Shown in pieces: positions 1-7,901 of a stretch of 39,597 bases of DNA (the stretch's first letter is position 1; every line of letters begins with the position of its first letter). Under the pieces are notes generated by a model. The model was not told the DNA's origin. It made no database searches and saw only the letters and a list, made by a program, of their open reading frames with translations. Position numbers and translations under genes: made by a program. The DNA comes from Syntrophomonadaceae bacterium (lineage in GTDB: Bacteria; Bacillota; Syntrophomonadia; Syntrophomonadales; Syntrophomonadaceae), in the NCBI GenBank assembly GCA_012518685.1, contig JAAYRQ010000037.1:1-39597 (forward strand), read 5' to 3'.

Positions 1-247
1 CACCCTTCTGTACTAGTCGAGCCGCTGCCCCATTCAAACATATTATTTTAGAGCCAGGCTCCCCCTCGATAACATAAGTTTCAAATCTTTCACCATTATT
101 GTTATTCACGATAGTAACCTTTTCATTAGGAACAATATCTGCAGCCTCCATTAAATCCTTGTCGATAGTAATACTACCAACATAATCTAACTCTGCCTGA
201 GTAACAATAGCCCGATGAATTTTAGATTTTAACATATAGCGAAGCAC
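1..247 (-). CDS. panD: PanD, aspartate 1-decarboxylase (C-terminus beyond window)
   Basis: Pyruvoyl enzyme that decarboxylates L-aspartate to beta-alanine for pantothenate synthesis. Only the first 82 codons lie in the window; the C-terminus runs off the left edge. Starting at the GTG at 247-245 gives exactly the E. coli numbering: Lys9, the self-cleaving Gly24-Ser25 pair, Arg54, Thr57, Tyr58 and the Asn72-Gly-Ala-Ala-Ala loop. A strong ribosome site (GGAGGTG, 254-260) lies 6 nt upstream of this GTG but 18 nt upstream of the first ATG (235), so GTG is the better start. The ribosome site overlaps the last codons of panC, leaving only 3 nt between the genes, which suggests translational coupling. 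Last visible gene of the DUF2520-panB-panC-panD operon. Confidence 0.96.
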   Translation of the reverse strand, partial: MLRYMLKSKIHRAIVTQAELDYVGSITIDKDLMEAADIVPNEKVTIVNNNNGERFETYVIEGEPGSKIICLNGAAARLVQKG

Positions 248-250
248 CAA

Positions 251-1108
251 TTACACCTCCACAACTAAGTTATCTATTAACCTAGTACTTCCTATTTTTA
301 CTGCCAGTGCAATAACCACACTACCTTTAATATTTGACAAATTAGCTACATTTGCCAAATCGACATCATCAACTATTTCTATATAATCAATTATAGCTAG
401 TTTTTCTGCCTTAACGATAGATTCTATTCCCTTGCTTAGCACAGCAGTATCCTTTTCCCCACCATTTATAAGCTTTTCGGCATATTGTAAGGCTTTATAC
501 AAGACTAATGCCGCTTCTTTTTGGACCTCATCCAAATATACATTACGAGAACTCATAGCTAGACCACTTGCTTCCCTAACAATAGGTACTCGTTCAATTT
601 TAACGGAAAAATTAAGCTCTTTCACCATTTTTTCTATTACGATTACTTGCTGAATATCCTTTTGTCCAAAATAAGCCACATCAGGAATACAAATGTTAAA
701 CAACTTGCTAACTACCGTAGTAACCCCTTTAAAATGACCTGGTCTTTTTTTACCACATAACTTGTTAGTCATTTCACCAGTCACTTCTAAAAAAGTGCTA
801 TACCCTACGGGATACATATCCCTAGCTGACGGAGCAAAGACTGCGGCTACATTTTCCGCCTTTAATAAGGAAATATCGCGACTAATGTCCCTAGGATATT
901 CTTCAAAATCTTCCCCTTGCCCAAACTGCATGGGGTTAACAAAAATGCTTACTACTACTATATCAGATGCTTTAGCAGCTTCCTTAACTAAGGCCAGATG
1001 TCCAGCATGTAAATAACCCATAGTAGGTACAAGCCCTATAGTTTTCCCTGCCTTCTTTTGGTCAAGGCTCCACTTTTGCATTTCCCTAACATTTTCAAAA
1101 ACTAACAT
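251..1108 (-). CDS. panC: PanC, pantothenate synthetase
   Basis: ATP-dependent ligation of pantoate and beta-alanine to pantothenate in the cytoplasm. The 285-residue length is normal for the family. The nucleotidyltransferase signatures are in place: HAGH (residues 34-37, the HIGH motif) after PTMG, FGQKD (147-151), and MSSRN (185-189, the KMSKS equivalent). The ATG start has a GGTGAT ribosome site about 5 nt upstream. It lies 24 nt downstream of panB and 3 nt before the panD start, so it is clearly operonic. With PanB making ketopantoate and PanD making beta-alanine, only the reduction of ketopantoate needs another enzyme, probably the first gene of this operon. Confidence 0.97.
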   Translation of the reverse strand: MLVFENVREMQKWSLDQKKAGKTIGLVPTMGYLHAGHLALVKEAAKASDIVVVSIFVNPMQFGQGEDFEEYPRDISRDISLLKAENVAAVFAPSARDMYPVGYSTFLEVTGEMTNKLCGKKRPGHFKGVTTVVSKLFNICIPDVAYFGQKDIQQVIVIEKMVKELNFSVKIERVPIVREASGLAMSSRNVYLDEVQKEAALVLYKALQYAEKLINGGEKDTAVLSKGIESIVKAEKLAIIDYIEIVDDVDLANVANLSNIKGSVVIALAVKIGSTRLIDNLVVEV

Positions 1109-1132
1109 AACTAATCACCATTACTATAAATA

Positions 1133-1963
1133 TTAGTATAATTTATCTAAAACTTCAGCATCAACCGTAAACCCATGTTCAGGGGCTGGAAAAACACCCA
1201 TTTCTACTTCTTCTTTGTAAGCAGTTAGAGCATCCATAATTATCGGTTCCAAATTAGCAAACTTTTTTACAAATTTAGGAATATGACCTTTTAGGAAACC
1301 TAACATATCATTTATGACTAGGACTTGACCATCACAATAAGGCCCCGCCCCAATACCTATAGTCGGAATATCCACTTCCTCTGTAACTCTTTTGGCTAAA
1401 GGAGTAGGCACACATTCTAAAACTAAGGCAAAAACTCCAGCCTCAGCCATAGCCCTTGCATCTTCAATCAACTTACGGGCAGTTGCTTCATCCTTACCTT
1501 GGACTTTAAAACCACCGAATTGATTAACCGATTGGGGGGTTAAACCAATATGCCCCATTACGGGAATTTGAGCATCTAGGATGGCCTTAACTGTGTCAAC
1601 CCTCTCCGTACCACCTTCAAGCTTAACTGCTTCTGCCCCACCCTCTTGAATAATGCGACCTGCATTGCGTACCGCTTCTTGTGTAGAGATATGGTAAGAA
1701 AGAAAAGGCATATCCCCAACTACCATAGTATTATTAACTGCCCTGACTACTGCCCTAGTATGATGTATTATATCATCCATAGTAACAGCCAGAGTATTAT
1801 TATATCCTAAAACTACATTACCCATAGAATCGCCGACTAAAATCATATCAATACCTGCAGCTTCAACTAATGAAGCCATAGGAAAATCATAGGAAGTTAG
1901 CATGGTAATCTTCTCTTTTTTTAGTTTTTTATCTTTGATAACTGCAGTTGTAACTTTACCCAT
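1133..1963 (-). CDS. panB: PanB, 3-methyl-2-oxobutanoate hydroxymethyltransferase
   Basis: Transfers a hydroxymethyl group from methylene-tetrahydrofolate to 2-ketoisovalerate, giving ketopantoate. This uses a folate cofactor whose synthesis genes lie just upstream. Family motifs are seen: TSYDFPMA near the N-terminus, the Mg-binding VGDSMG, GDMPF, VKLEGG, GHIGLTPQS and GIGAG. The frame is open back to a TTG at 1987, but AAAGGAG (1971-1977) lies 7 nt upstream of the second of two adjacent ATG codons, so I start at 1963 (276 residues). The ATG at 1966 would add a single Met. Starts 39 nt after the DUF2520 gene, in the same operon. Confidence 0.96.
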   Translation of the reverse strand: MGKVTTAVIKDKKLKKEKITMLTSYDFPMASLVEAAGIDMILVGDSMGNVVLGYNNTLAVTMDDIIHHTRAVVRAVNNTMVVGDMPFLSYHISTQEAVRNAGRIIQEGGAEAVKLEGGTERVDTVKAILDAQIPVMGHIGLTPQSVNQFGGFKVQGKDEATARKLIEDARAMAEAGVFALVLECVPTPLAKRVTEEVDIPTIGIGAGPYCDGQVLVINDMLGFLKGHIPKFVKKFANLEPIIMDALTAYKEEVEMGVFPAPEHGFTVDAEVLDKLY

Positions 1964-2002
1964 CATCAGGCTCCTTTCTAAAACCAAGCAGGATTATACT
2001 AA

Positions 2003-2899
2003 CTATCCAGCTGTAGCTATACGAGATAATTCCTTAATAAACACTTGCTGGAATTCATCCATAACTTGATTGTCAATAGTACCTTTTTGTACTGCGATTT
2101 GGGCTGTGTAAAATCCTAGCCAACTATAAAGCTTCATAAGTTCGGGAGCCATTTCTTCTAAGCTATTAAGGTGTTTAATGATAGTTCCTAAGTCACCTCT
2201 AGCAATAGGACCTGTCAAAGCTTTTGGTATCCCAATATTTTCAATGTTATTTATGGTACCTACGATTAAAGGCATTAAGGCCTTAGTTGCCATATTCCTA
2301 GGAATACCAGTTGATTCGAGTAATTTTACGCCAAAATCTATCAGTGTGACTAAATAATTAGATACTACACAAGCACCCGCATGATAAAGAGGTTTTGATT
2401 TCCTATTAATAAAGAAATATTCTCCATCTAAAGTCTCCACAATGCAAACCGCCACATCATAAGCGTCTTTATCCCCTTCAATGCTAAATACTGATCTAGG
2501 TAGGTTTTCTATAGCCCGTTCCAGATTAGCAAAAGCTTGAATAGGATGCACAGATAGTACATAAGCACCAAATGCCTTAGCCTCATCCAGTATTTCTGAT
2601 GATTGAGCTCCACTCATGTGGACTATTACTTGTCCTTTATGAAAAGCTTGCAAAGCCGTTAATTCATCTACTACTTCTTTTATTGCCGAATCTGAAGTAG
2701 TAATAAACAAAATATCTGCCGAGCGAGAAACTTCCTGAGGTGATGTATGAGCAGTACATCCTATCCGTTCCACAAGTTGCACAGTAGATTCGGATTTAAC
2801 ATCATATGCACCCGTAACCTCATAGCCTTTTTCGTTGAGTACCACCCCAATAGCTGTCCCTACTACTCCCGCCCCAATAATGCCAATTCTTTTTTTCAT
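2003..2899 (-). CDS. Rossmann-fold/DUF2520 oxidoreductase, probable ketopantoate reductase of the pan operon
   Basis: A 298-residue protein with an N-terminal dinucleotide-binding fold (GAGVVG, residues 9-14) and a helical C-terminal half carrying the YHAGACVVSNYL stretch typical of the DUF2520 family. It is the first gene of an operon with panB, panC and panD. That operon has no panE, and ilvC is not in view, so the missing step (NAD(P)H reduction of ketopantoate to pantoate) is the natural role. This is inference from fold and context. The PanG type of ketopantoate reductase described in Francisella is a precedent for a non-PanE enzyme; whether this protein belongs to it needs an alignment. 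The start ATG follows a G-rich ribosome site (AAGGGGGG). Confidence 0.8.
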   Translation of the reverse strand: MKKRIGIIGAGVVGTAIGVVLNEKGYEVTGAYDVKSESTVQLVERIGCTAHTSPQEVSRSADILFITTSDSAIKEVVDELTALQAFHKGQVIVHMSGAQSSEILDEAKAFGAYVLSVHPIQAFANLERAIENLPRSVFSIEGDKDAYDVAVCIVETLDGEYFFINRKSKPLYHAGACVVSNYLVTLIDFGVKLLESTGIPRNMATKALMPLIVGTINNIENIGIPKALTGPIARGDLGTIIKHLNSLEEMAPELMKLYSWLGFYTAQIAVQKGTIDNQVMDEFQQVFIKELSRIATAG

Positions 2900-3018
2900 T
2901 ATGCAAAACCCCCCTTACTGAAATAGGGAAAATCCTTAAAGCAACATACATCCTCAACCGTCTCGTTCATATTATGATACAAGCGGACTTTTGGAAAATA
3001 CTTGGCGGGAAACTCTGA

Positions 3019-3516
3019 TTATAACCTCTTTATTATATTATCTTCTCCTTCTCGGTCTAAAACTTTACTCAACACCTCCTGAATATGAGCACCATCATCA
3101 GGAAAAACCAAGTCCGGGTTAAGTTCCATTAATGGCACAAGTACAAACAACCTTTGCTTCATGTGTGGATGAGGAACCACTAATTCCTCGGTATGGATTA
3201 TCTTATCTCCATACAACAAAATGTCAATATCTATTATACGAGGACCCCATCTTCCGTTATCTTGGCGGCCCATTTTCATTTCAATATTTTGTAAATTCTC
3301 CAGCAGTCTCTCCGCAGATAAGCTAGTCATAATTTTTATTACCATATTAATAAAATCTGCCTGTTCCAGCTTACCCCAAGGCTTAGTAATGTAAAAAGAA
3401 GAAACCGCCCTAAGCTCAGTTTTGGCTATTTTGCCAATTTCTATAATAGCCTCTTCCAAATAAGCTTTTTTATCACCTATATTTGAACCTAAACTTAAAT
3501 AAACTTCTATTATCAA
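3019..3516 (-). CDS. folK: FolK, 6-hydroxymethyl-dihydropterin pyrophosphokinase
   Basis: Transfers pyrophosphate from ATP to hydroxymethyl-dihydropterin, the step before dihydropteroate synthase. The 165-residue length is typical. The N-terminal LSLGSN and the HPPK signature RWGPRIIDIDIL are clear. The apparent start is TTG (3516), supported by an AGAGGATGG ribosome site 6 nt upstream; no ATG occurs at the N-terminus. It follows folB with a 94-nt gap that contains a possible weak promoter (TATAAT near 3550), and it is the last gene of the folate group. The pan operon begins about 120 nt downstream. Confidence 0.95.
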   Translation of the reverse strand: MIIEVYLSLGSNIGDKKAYLEEAIIEIGKIAKTELRAVSSFYITKPWGKLEQADFINMVIKIMTSLSAERLLENLQNIEMKMGRQDNGRWGPRIIDIDILLYGDKIIHTEELVVPHPHMKQRLFVLVPLMELNPDLVFPDDGAHIQEVLSKVLDREGEDNIIKRL

Positions 3517-3610
3517 TATGTTCCATCCTCTAAATTAGCATATCCATTATACTAGGGCAAGTATATTTCGTCTAAACTTTTAGATAAGTTAAAAATTATT
3601 AGTCATTATG

Positions 3611-3967
3611 TTATTTTTTACGAAATATTTCTACGGCAAAATAATCAAAATCACCCTTAACAGGGGCATTAGGCTTATATACTACCACCTTAACATTAAG
3701 TATGGGGTATTTCGCCAGAATATAATCAGCAATATAGCCCGCTAATTTTTCTATTAAATTGAAATTATTATTTTCTACAATATCTTTCACATCAAGATAT
3801 ACATCAGCATAATTTATAGTATCCGCTATATCATCTGTTTCACTAGCTAGGCTTAAATCTACAGCCATAATAATATCTATTTTAAATAATTGGGGTTTAA
3901 CTTTTTCCTCGGCTAATACCCCATGATATGCTCTAAATTCTAGACCTTTAAGAATAATATTATCCAT
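3611..3967 (-). CDS. folB: FolB, dihydroneopterin aldolase
   Basis: Converts 7,8-dihydroneopterin to hydroxymethyl-dihydropterin and glycolaldehyde in folate synthesis. At 118 residues it has the usual size. The N-terminal FRAYHGV segment and the following Glu-rich active-site loop, the later NYADVY segment and a central conserved Glu-Lys (IEKLA) are typical. The ATG overlaps the end of folP by 8 nt (3960-3967), so translation is likely coupled. With FolP and FolK it supplies three successive pterin-branch steps. Confidence 0.95.
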   Translation of the reverse strand: MDNIILKGLEFRAYHGVLAEEKVKPQLFKIDIIMAVDLSLASETDDIADTINYADVYLDVKDIVENNNFNLIEKLAGYIADYILAKYPILNVKVVVYKPNAPVKGDFDYFAVEIFRKK

Positions 3968-5153
3968 TTTCCCTCATCACCGCATCAGTCATTACGGCTA
4001 TTTTTTTAGATTCTTTTACATCATGTACTCGTATAATATTGGCTCCGTTCATAATACCTAAGCTGGCGATAGCCAAGCTACCTTCTAATCTATCATCTAC
4101 CTCAGAGTTAAGTGTTTTACCTATAAAGGATTTACGCGAAGCACCTAATACAATAGGATAGCCTAAGCTTTTTAGTTCCCAAAGCCTTTTAATTATAATA
4201 CGATTTTCCACCACAGTCTTACCAAAGCCAATCCCTGGATCAAGCATAATTTGCTTCTTATCCATCCCCGCCTTAATAGCTTCATCAACAGACGAATACA
4301 ATTCCTCTACGATATTAGAAATTAAGTCATCATAAGGTTCATTCGTCCTTAACTGCATACGGTTATGCATCAGGATAACGGGAGCCTTTTTCTCTACTAA
4401 AAGGGGTAAAAGTTCCGTATCAAGCTGTAAGCTGCCAATATCATTAATAATATGAGCACCCTTTTCCAGACAAGCCTTTGCAACGCATCCCCGAAAAGTA
4501 TCTATGGAAATAATAATATCTTCATCTGCTAAGGCCTCTACTATGGGTAATACTCTAGATAGCTCAATGTCTTCTGCCACCATATTAGAGTTAGGGCGTG
4601 AAGAAGCACCTCCGATATCAATAATATCAGCACCCTCCTCTATCATCTGCCTAGCTCTATTAATAGCTACGGTAGGATTATAATAATCTCCTCCATCAGA
4701 AAAAGAGTCTGGGGTTACATTTAATATGCCCATAATTAGAGTTCTACTTCCCACTTCCAAACTCCTACCTTGGGCTAGCAAAATAGGGTAAAAGTCCTGC
4801 TCCAAATTATTTAGTATTGATTCTATTTCCTCGGCTAGCAATTTTAAGTTAAAGGGCTGCAAGCTTAATTTCTTAATTAAGAGGCGATATTGCTTGAGCG
4901 TACCCATTAAAAGTACATCAGTGTAGCCTTCGGCAAATAAAGACTGCTTATTTACCGCTGCTTCGCCACCCTTAGCCAACATTTCCTGCTTAATTATATT
5001 AGCCACAAACGAGCGAATATTTTTTAGCTTAATAATACGATAGACCGCTTTTGGTCCCATATAAGCTATAGCTTTATCATCTGAGCCAATTATCTTGATA
5101 ATATCTTGAGCCTCAGTTAAATTATTAACTAACACTGCATGATGTCCTGTCAT
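3960..5153 (-). CDS. folP: FolP, dihydropteroate synthase with extra N-terminal domain
   Basis: Condenses hydroxymethyl-dihydropterin pyrophosphate with p-aminobenzoate. The catalytic TIM barrel begins only at about residue 138: NVTPDSFSDGG at 145-155, then IDIGGAS, DPGIGFGK and GASRKSFIG. The first 137 residues are additional; classical FolP proteins are about 270-285 residues, while this one is 397. The extension contains a stretch around residues 60-95 (GEAA, FAEGYTDVLLMGT, KQYRLLIKKL) with no catalytic motif I recognise. From memory, similar long FolP proteins occur in other Clostridia, so this looks like a lineage variant and not an error. It lies 30 nt downstream of the HD-domain gene and overlaps folB by 8 nt. 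Confidence 0.95.
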   Translation of the reverse strand: MTGHHAVLVNNLTEAQDIIKIIGSDDKAIAYMGPKAVYRIIKLKNIRSFVANIIKQEMLAKGGEAAVNKQSLFAEGYTDVLLMGTLKQYRLLIKKLSLQPFNLKLLAEEIESILNNLEQDFYPILLAQGRSLEVGSRTLIMGILNVTPDSFSDGGDYYNPTVAINRARQMIEEGADIIDIGGASSRPNSNMVAEDIELSRVLPIVEALADEDIIISIDTFRGCVAKACLEKGAHIINDIGSLQLDTELLPLLVEKKAPVILMHNRMQLRTNEPYDDLISNIVEELYSSVDEAIKAGMDKKQIMLDPGIGFGKTVVENRIIIKRLWELKSLGYPIVLGASRKSFIGKTLNSEVDDRLEGSLAIASLGIMNGANIIRVHDVKESKKIAVMTDAVMRENG

Positions 5154-5183
5154 TATATAATACCCCTTAACCTTAAGCCATAA

Positions 5184-5708
5184 CTAATACTCAAAAGTCG
5201 AAGTATTAATTTCTTGTTTTTCTAGTTTAGGACAGTCTTTTCTATATATACAATTAATGCAAATTCTCGCTAGATTATCTGCCCGATATATTCTTTCACC
5301 TAAAAAGCTCATATCCATACTAAGATTACGATGTTCGTAAATAGCTCTAGCTATTATTTCTACCTCATTGGGATTAAAAAACACTTGGGGTAATATATCC
5401 CTGGCTAATTTAGCCCCAAAAGATGAATGGTCAATGCCTGTCCTATATTCTTTCCACTTACCTATATCATGTAATAGGCCTGCAGCATATATCACCTCTT
5501 TGGCAGCTAACCTGCCTGATAAATTACTTTCCTTAATAAAAAAGTTAAGATCATTCTGTTCTAGAACTAAAATATAAGCTATTCTTGCTACATCTATATG
5601 GTGGGAAATATCGTGCCGACAAAACTTAGGCTCAGCCTCTTCGATTTCGTTATAATTCATATATTCCTGGTACAAAGGATTATTTAAAAGTAATTCAATT
5701 CTTCTCAA
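5184..5708 (-). CDS. HD-domain phosphohydrolase of the folate operon, function unknown
   Basis: A 174-residue HD-domain protein. Metal-ligand candidates are the His residues in HDISHH (32-37), His80-Asp81 in LLHDIGK, and later His residues (94 and 126). The C-terminus has a Cys cluster (Cys150, Cys153, Cys159, spaced CxxCx5C) that could bind a metal. The start is TTG (5708), with GAGGTG 7 nt upstream. It is the first gene of a run with folP, folB and folK, 30 nt from folP. The HD fold acts on phosphomonoesters and nucleotides. Removing phosphate from dihydroneopterin triphosphate is a gap in many bacterial folate pathways, so that role is a reasonable but unproven guess. A general nucleotidase is the alternative. 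Confidence 0.8.
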   Translation of the reverse strand: MRRIELLLNNPLYQEYMNYNEIEEAEPKFCRHDISHHIDVARIAYILVLEQNDLNFFIKESNLSGRLAAKEVIYAAGLLHDIGKWKEYRTGIDHSSFGAKLARDILPQVFFNPNEVEIIARAIYEHRNLSMDMSFLGERIYRADNLARICINCIYRKDCPKLEKQEINTSTFEY

Positions 5709-5882
5709 AATTATTCACCTCAAATAACAAAATGTTGTCCCTGTGGTACTATATTATATTAAACTAGATAAAGAAAAATCCTTCACAATATTAGGTTTAT
5801 TTTAAAAGGTTGATTCCACCTAATATAAGTATAAGCTATTTTTCCTCTAATTTTATTTATAGCTACACATTTATTTTAATAC

Positions 5883-5911
5883 AAAAAAGGCGAAGATACA
5901 TCCTCGCCTTT
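5883..5911 (-). terminator. Intrinsic terminator after ftsH
   Basis: An 8-bp stem (5886-5893 with 5904-5911, GC-rich core GGCGA/TCGCC) followed on the minus strand by six T residues. It lies 49 nt past the ftsH stop and separates ftsH from the folate operon. A TATAAT sequence near 5750, without a convincing -35 box, is a possible promoter for the HD-folP operon. Confidence 0.85.
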
Positions 5912-5959
5912 AATAAATTATTTTTTCTAGTTCACATTTTTCATTTAGCATCTGGCAGC

Positions 5960-7786
5960 TTATGCCTGTTCTTCCTTCTCCACGACCGCTTCCCCTTGCA
6001 TAATCTTTTTAAATTCATCGGCTTCCATAGTTTCTACTTCCATTAACCTAGCCGCAATAAAGTGTAGTTTTTCCATATTCTCATTAAGAATATCTTCTGC
6101 CTTTTTATAGCAAGTTTCCATATAGGTACTAGCTTCCTTATCTATAGCATAAGCAATAGCATCCGAATAATTACGGTGTTGTGATATATCACGACCTAAA
6201 AATACTTCTTCACTTTTTTGTCCGAAAGTCAAGGGCCCTAATTCCTCAGACATACCATATTCAGTAATCATTTTCCGTACAATACCACTGGCTCGTTCTA
6301 AGTCATTTTGGGCACCAGTACTAATATCGTTTAAAATAAGAGCTTCAGCTACCCTACCACCTAGCAAGGTAGTAACCTCCTCTAGCAAATATGACCTCGT
6401 AATATAGTTCCTATCCTCCTCAGGCAATAATAAAGTATAACCACCAGCCCTACCCCGAGGGATAATAGAGATTTTATGCAACTTATCCATATTCGGTAAG
6501 AAGTAGCTAACTAGGGCATGTCCAGCTTCATGATATGCTACCAAACGCTTTTCCTTTTCAGATATCACCCGAGATTTCTTCTCAGGACCAGCGATAACTC
6601 TTTCAATCGCTTCCTCTAAGGCATCCATATTAATATTTTTTTCATTTCTTCTCGCTGCTAATAAGGCTGCTTCATTAACCATATTAGCTAAATCAGCACC
6701 CGTAAAACCAGGAGTTCTTTTAGCTAGAACAGCTAAGTCCACACCATCAGCTAAAGGTTTCCCTTTAATATGCACAGCTAAAATAGCTTCCCTACCCTTA
6801 ACATCAGGTCTGTCAATTAAAATATGCCTATCAAAACGACCTGGGCGAAGCAAGGCAGGATCTAAAATATCAGGACGGTTAGTAGCAGCCATTACTATTA
6901 TGCCTTCATTAGCACTGAATCCGTCCATTTCCACCAAAAGCTGGTTTAAAGTCTGCTCTCTTTCGTCATGACCCCCACCTAATCCAGCTCCACGCTGGCG
7001 ACCTACTGCATCAATTTCATCTATAAATACTATACAAGGCGAATTCTTCTTAGCCTGTTCAAATAAATCTCTAACCCTAGCTGCACCTACCCCTACAAAC
7101 ATCTCAACAAAATCAGAACCACTTATCGAGAAAAAGGGTACTCCAGCTTCACCAGCTACCGCCTTAGCCATCAAGGTTTTCCCCGTACCAGGAGCCCCAT
7201 ATAATAAAACCCCTTTAGGTATTTTAGCACCCATTTCTGTAAACTTCTGCGGACTTTTTAAAAACTCTACTACTTCAGCCATCTCTTCTTTGGCCTCATC
7301 TGCCCCAGCTACATCGTCAAAGGTAACCTTAACCTCTTCACCAGTCATCAAGCGAGCCTTACTTTTGCCAAATTGCATCACACGATTACCTCCACCTTGA
7401 GTCTGGTTCATAATAAATATGAGAAAACCTATTAATAACAAAATAGGCAAGAGCGTACTAAGCAAGGACATATACCAAGGCGGAGGATCAACTGGCTTAG
7501 AATCATAACTTACCTTCTTATCCAAAAGAAGTGAAATAACTCCACTCTCTTTAGAAACGGTTGCCTTATAAACAGTATTATCCTTTAATTTCCCCGTAAT
7601 AATATATACATTATCCCCTACTTCAACTTTAGCATCTGCTACCTGCCCAGCATTCACTTTATTAATAAAGTCTAACTCTGTTAATTCATTGATGTTATCC
7701 TGATTTCCAGGAAACATCTTCATTGCAGATAAAACTAACAAGACAATTAATACATATATAGCAATTGTTTTTAGGGCTTTGTCCAA
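5960..7786 (-). CDS. ftsH: FtsH, ATP-dependent membrane zinc metalloprotease
   Basis: Hexameric AAA+ protease of the cytoplasmic membrane that degrades unassembled membrane proteins and regulatory proteins. Seen in order over 608 residues: TM helix about 7-23, a small external domain, TM helix about 104-126, Walker A GAPGTGKT at 197-204, Walker B FIDEID, the SRH segment [17 protein letters not shown], and the zinc site HEAGH near residue 420. The start is TTG with GGAGG 7 nt upstream. Its own sigma-A promoter is at 7828-7856 and a terminator follows, so it can be a single-gene unit. In many Firmicutes hpt stands between tilS and ftsH; it is absent here. Confidence 0.98.
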   Translation of the reverse strand: MDKALKTIAIYVLIVLLVLSAMKMFPGNQDNINELTELDFINKVNAGQVADAKVEVGDNVYIITGKLKDNTVYKATVSKESGVISLLLDKKVSYDSKPVDPPPWYMSLLSTLLPILLLIGFLIFIMNQTQGGGNRVMQFGKSKARLMTGEEVKVTFDDVAGADEAKEEMAEVVEFLKSPQKFTEMGAKIPKGVLLYGAPGTGKTLMAKAVAGEAGVPFFSISGSDFVEMFVGVGAARVRDLFEQAKKNSPCIVFIDEIDAVGRQRGAGLGGGHDEREQTLNQLLVEMDGFSANEGIIVMAATNRPDILDPALLRPGRFDRHILIDRPDVKGREAILAVHIKGKPLADGVDLAVLAKRTPGFTGADLANMVNEAALLAARRNEKNINMDALEEAIERVIAGPEKKSRVISEKEKRLVAYHEAGHALVSYFLPNMDKLHKISIIPRGRAGGYTLLLPEEDRNYITRSYLLEEVTTLLGGRVAEALILNDISTGAQNDLERASGIVRKMITEYGMSEELGPLTFGQKSEEVFLGRDISQHRNYSDAIAYAIDKEASTYMETCYKKAEDILNENMEKLHFIAARLMEVETMEADEFKKIMQGEAVVEKEEQA

Positions 7787-7827
7787 ATTTTTTCCTCCCC
7801 TTTATCTTAACGAATTTTCGTCGTCAT

Positions 7828-7856
7828 ATTTTAACATAAGCCTTTATCCTTTTCAA
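7828..7856 (-). promoter_or_regulatory. Sigma-A promoter of ftsH (extended -10)
   Basis: Read on the minus strand: TTGAAA (7851-7856), 17-nt spacer, TAAAAT (7828-7833) with an upstream TG giving an extended -10. The transcript would start near 7821, within or just beside the short inverted repeat ACGAA-TT-TTCGT (7810-7821), about 35 nt before the TTG start of ftsH. Confidence 0.75.
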
Positions 7857-7901
7857 TATTACCATTAAAGTGCCTAATATAGTTAAACAATTTAAAAATA
7901 A

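Noticed and set aside
2899-2970. A 23-codon frame whose stop overlaps the start of the DUF2520 gene, possible leader peptide
   Set aside because: No ribosome-binding site and no repeated regulatory codons; it could arise by chance.
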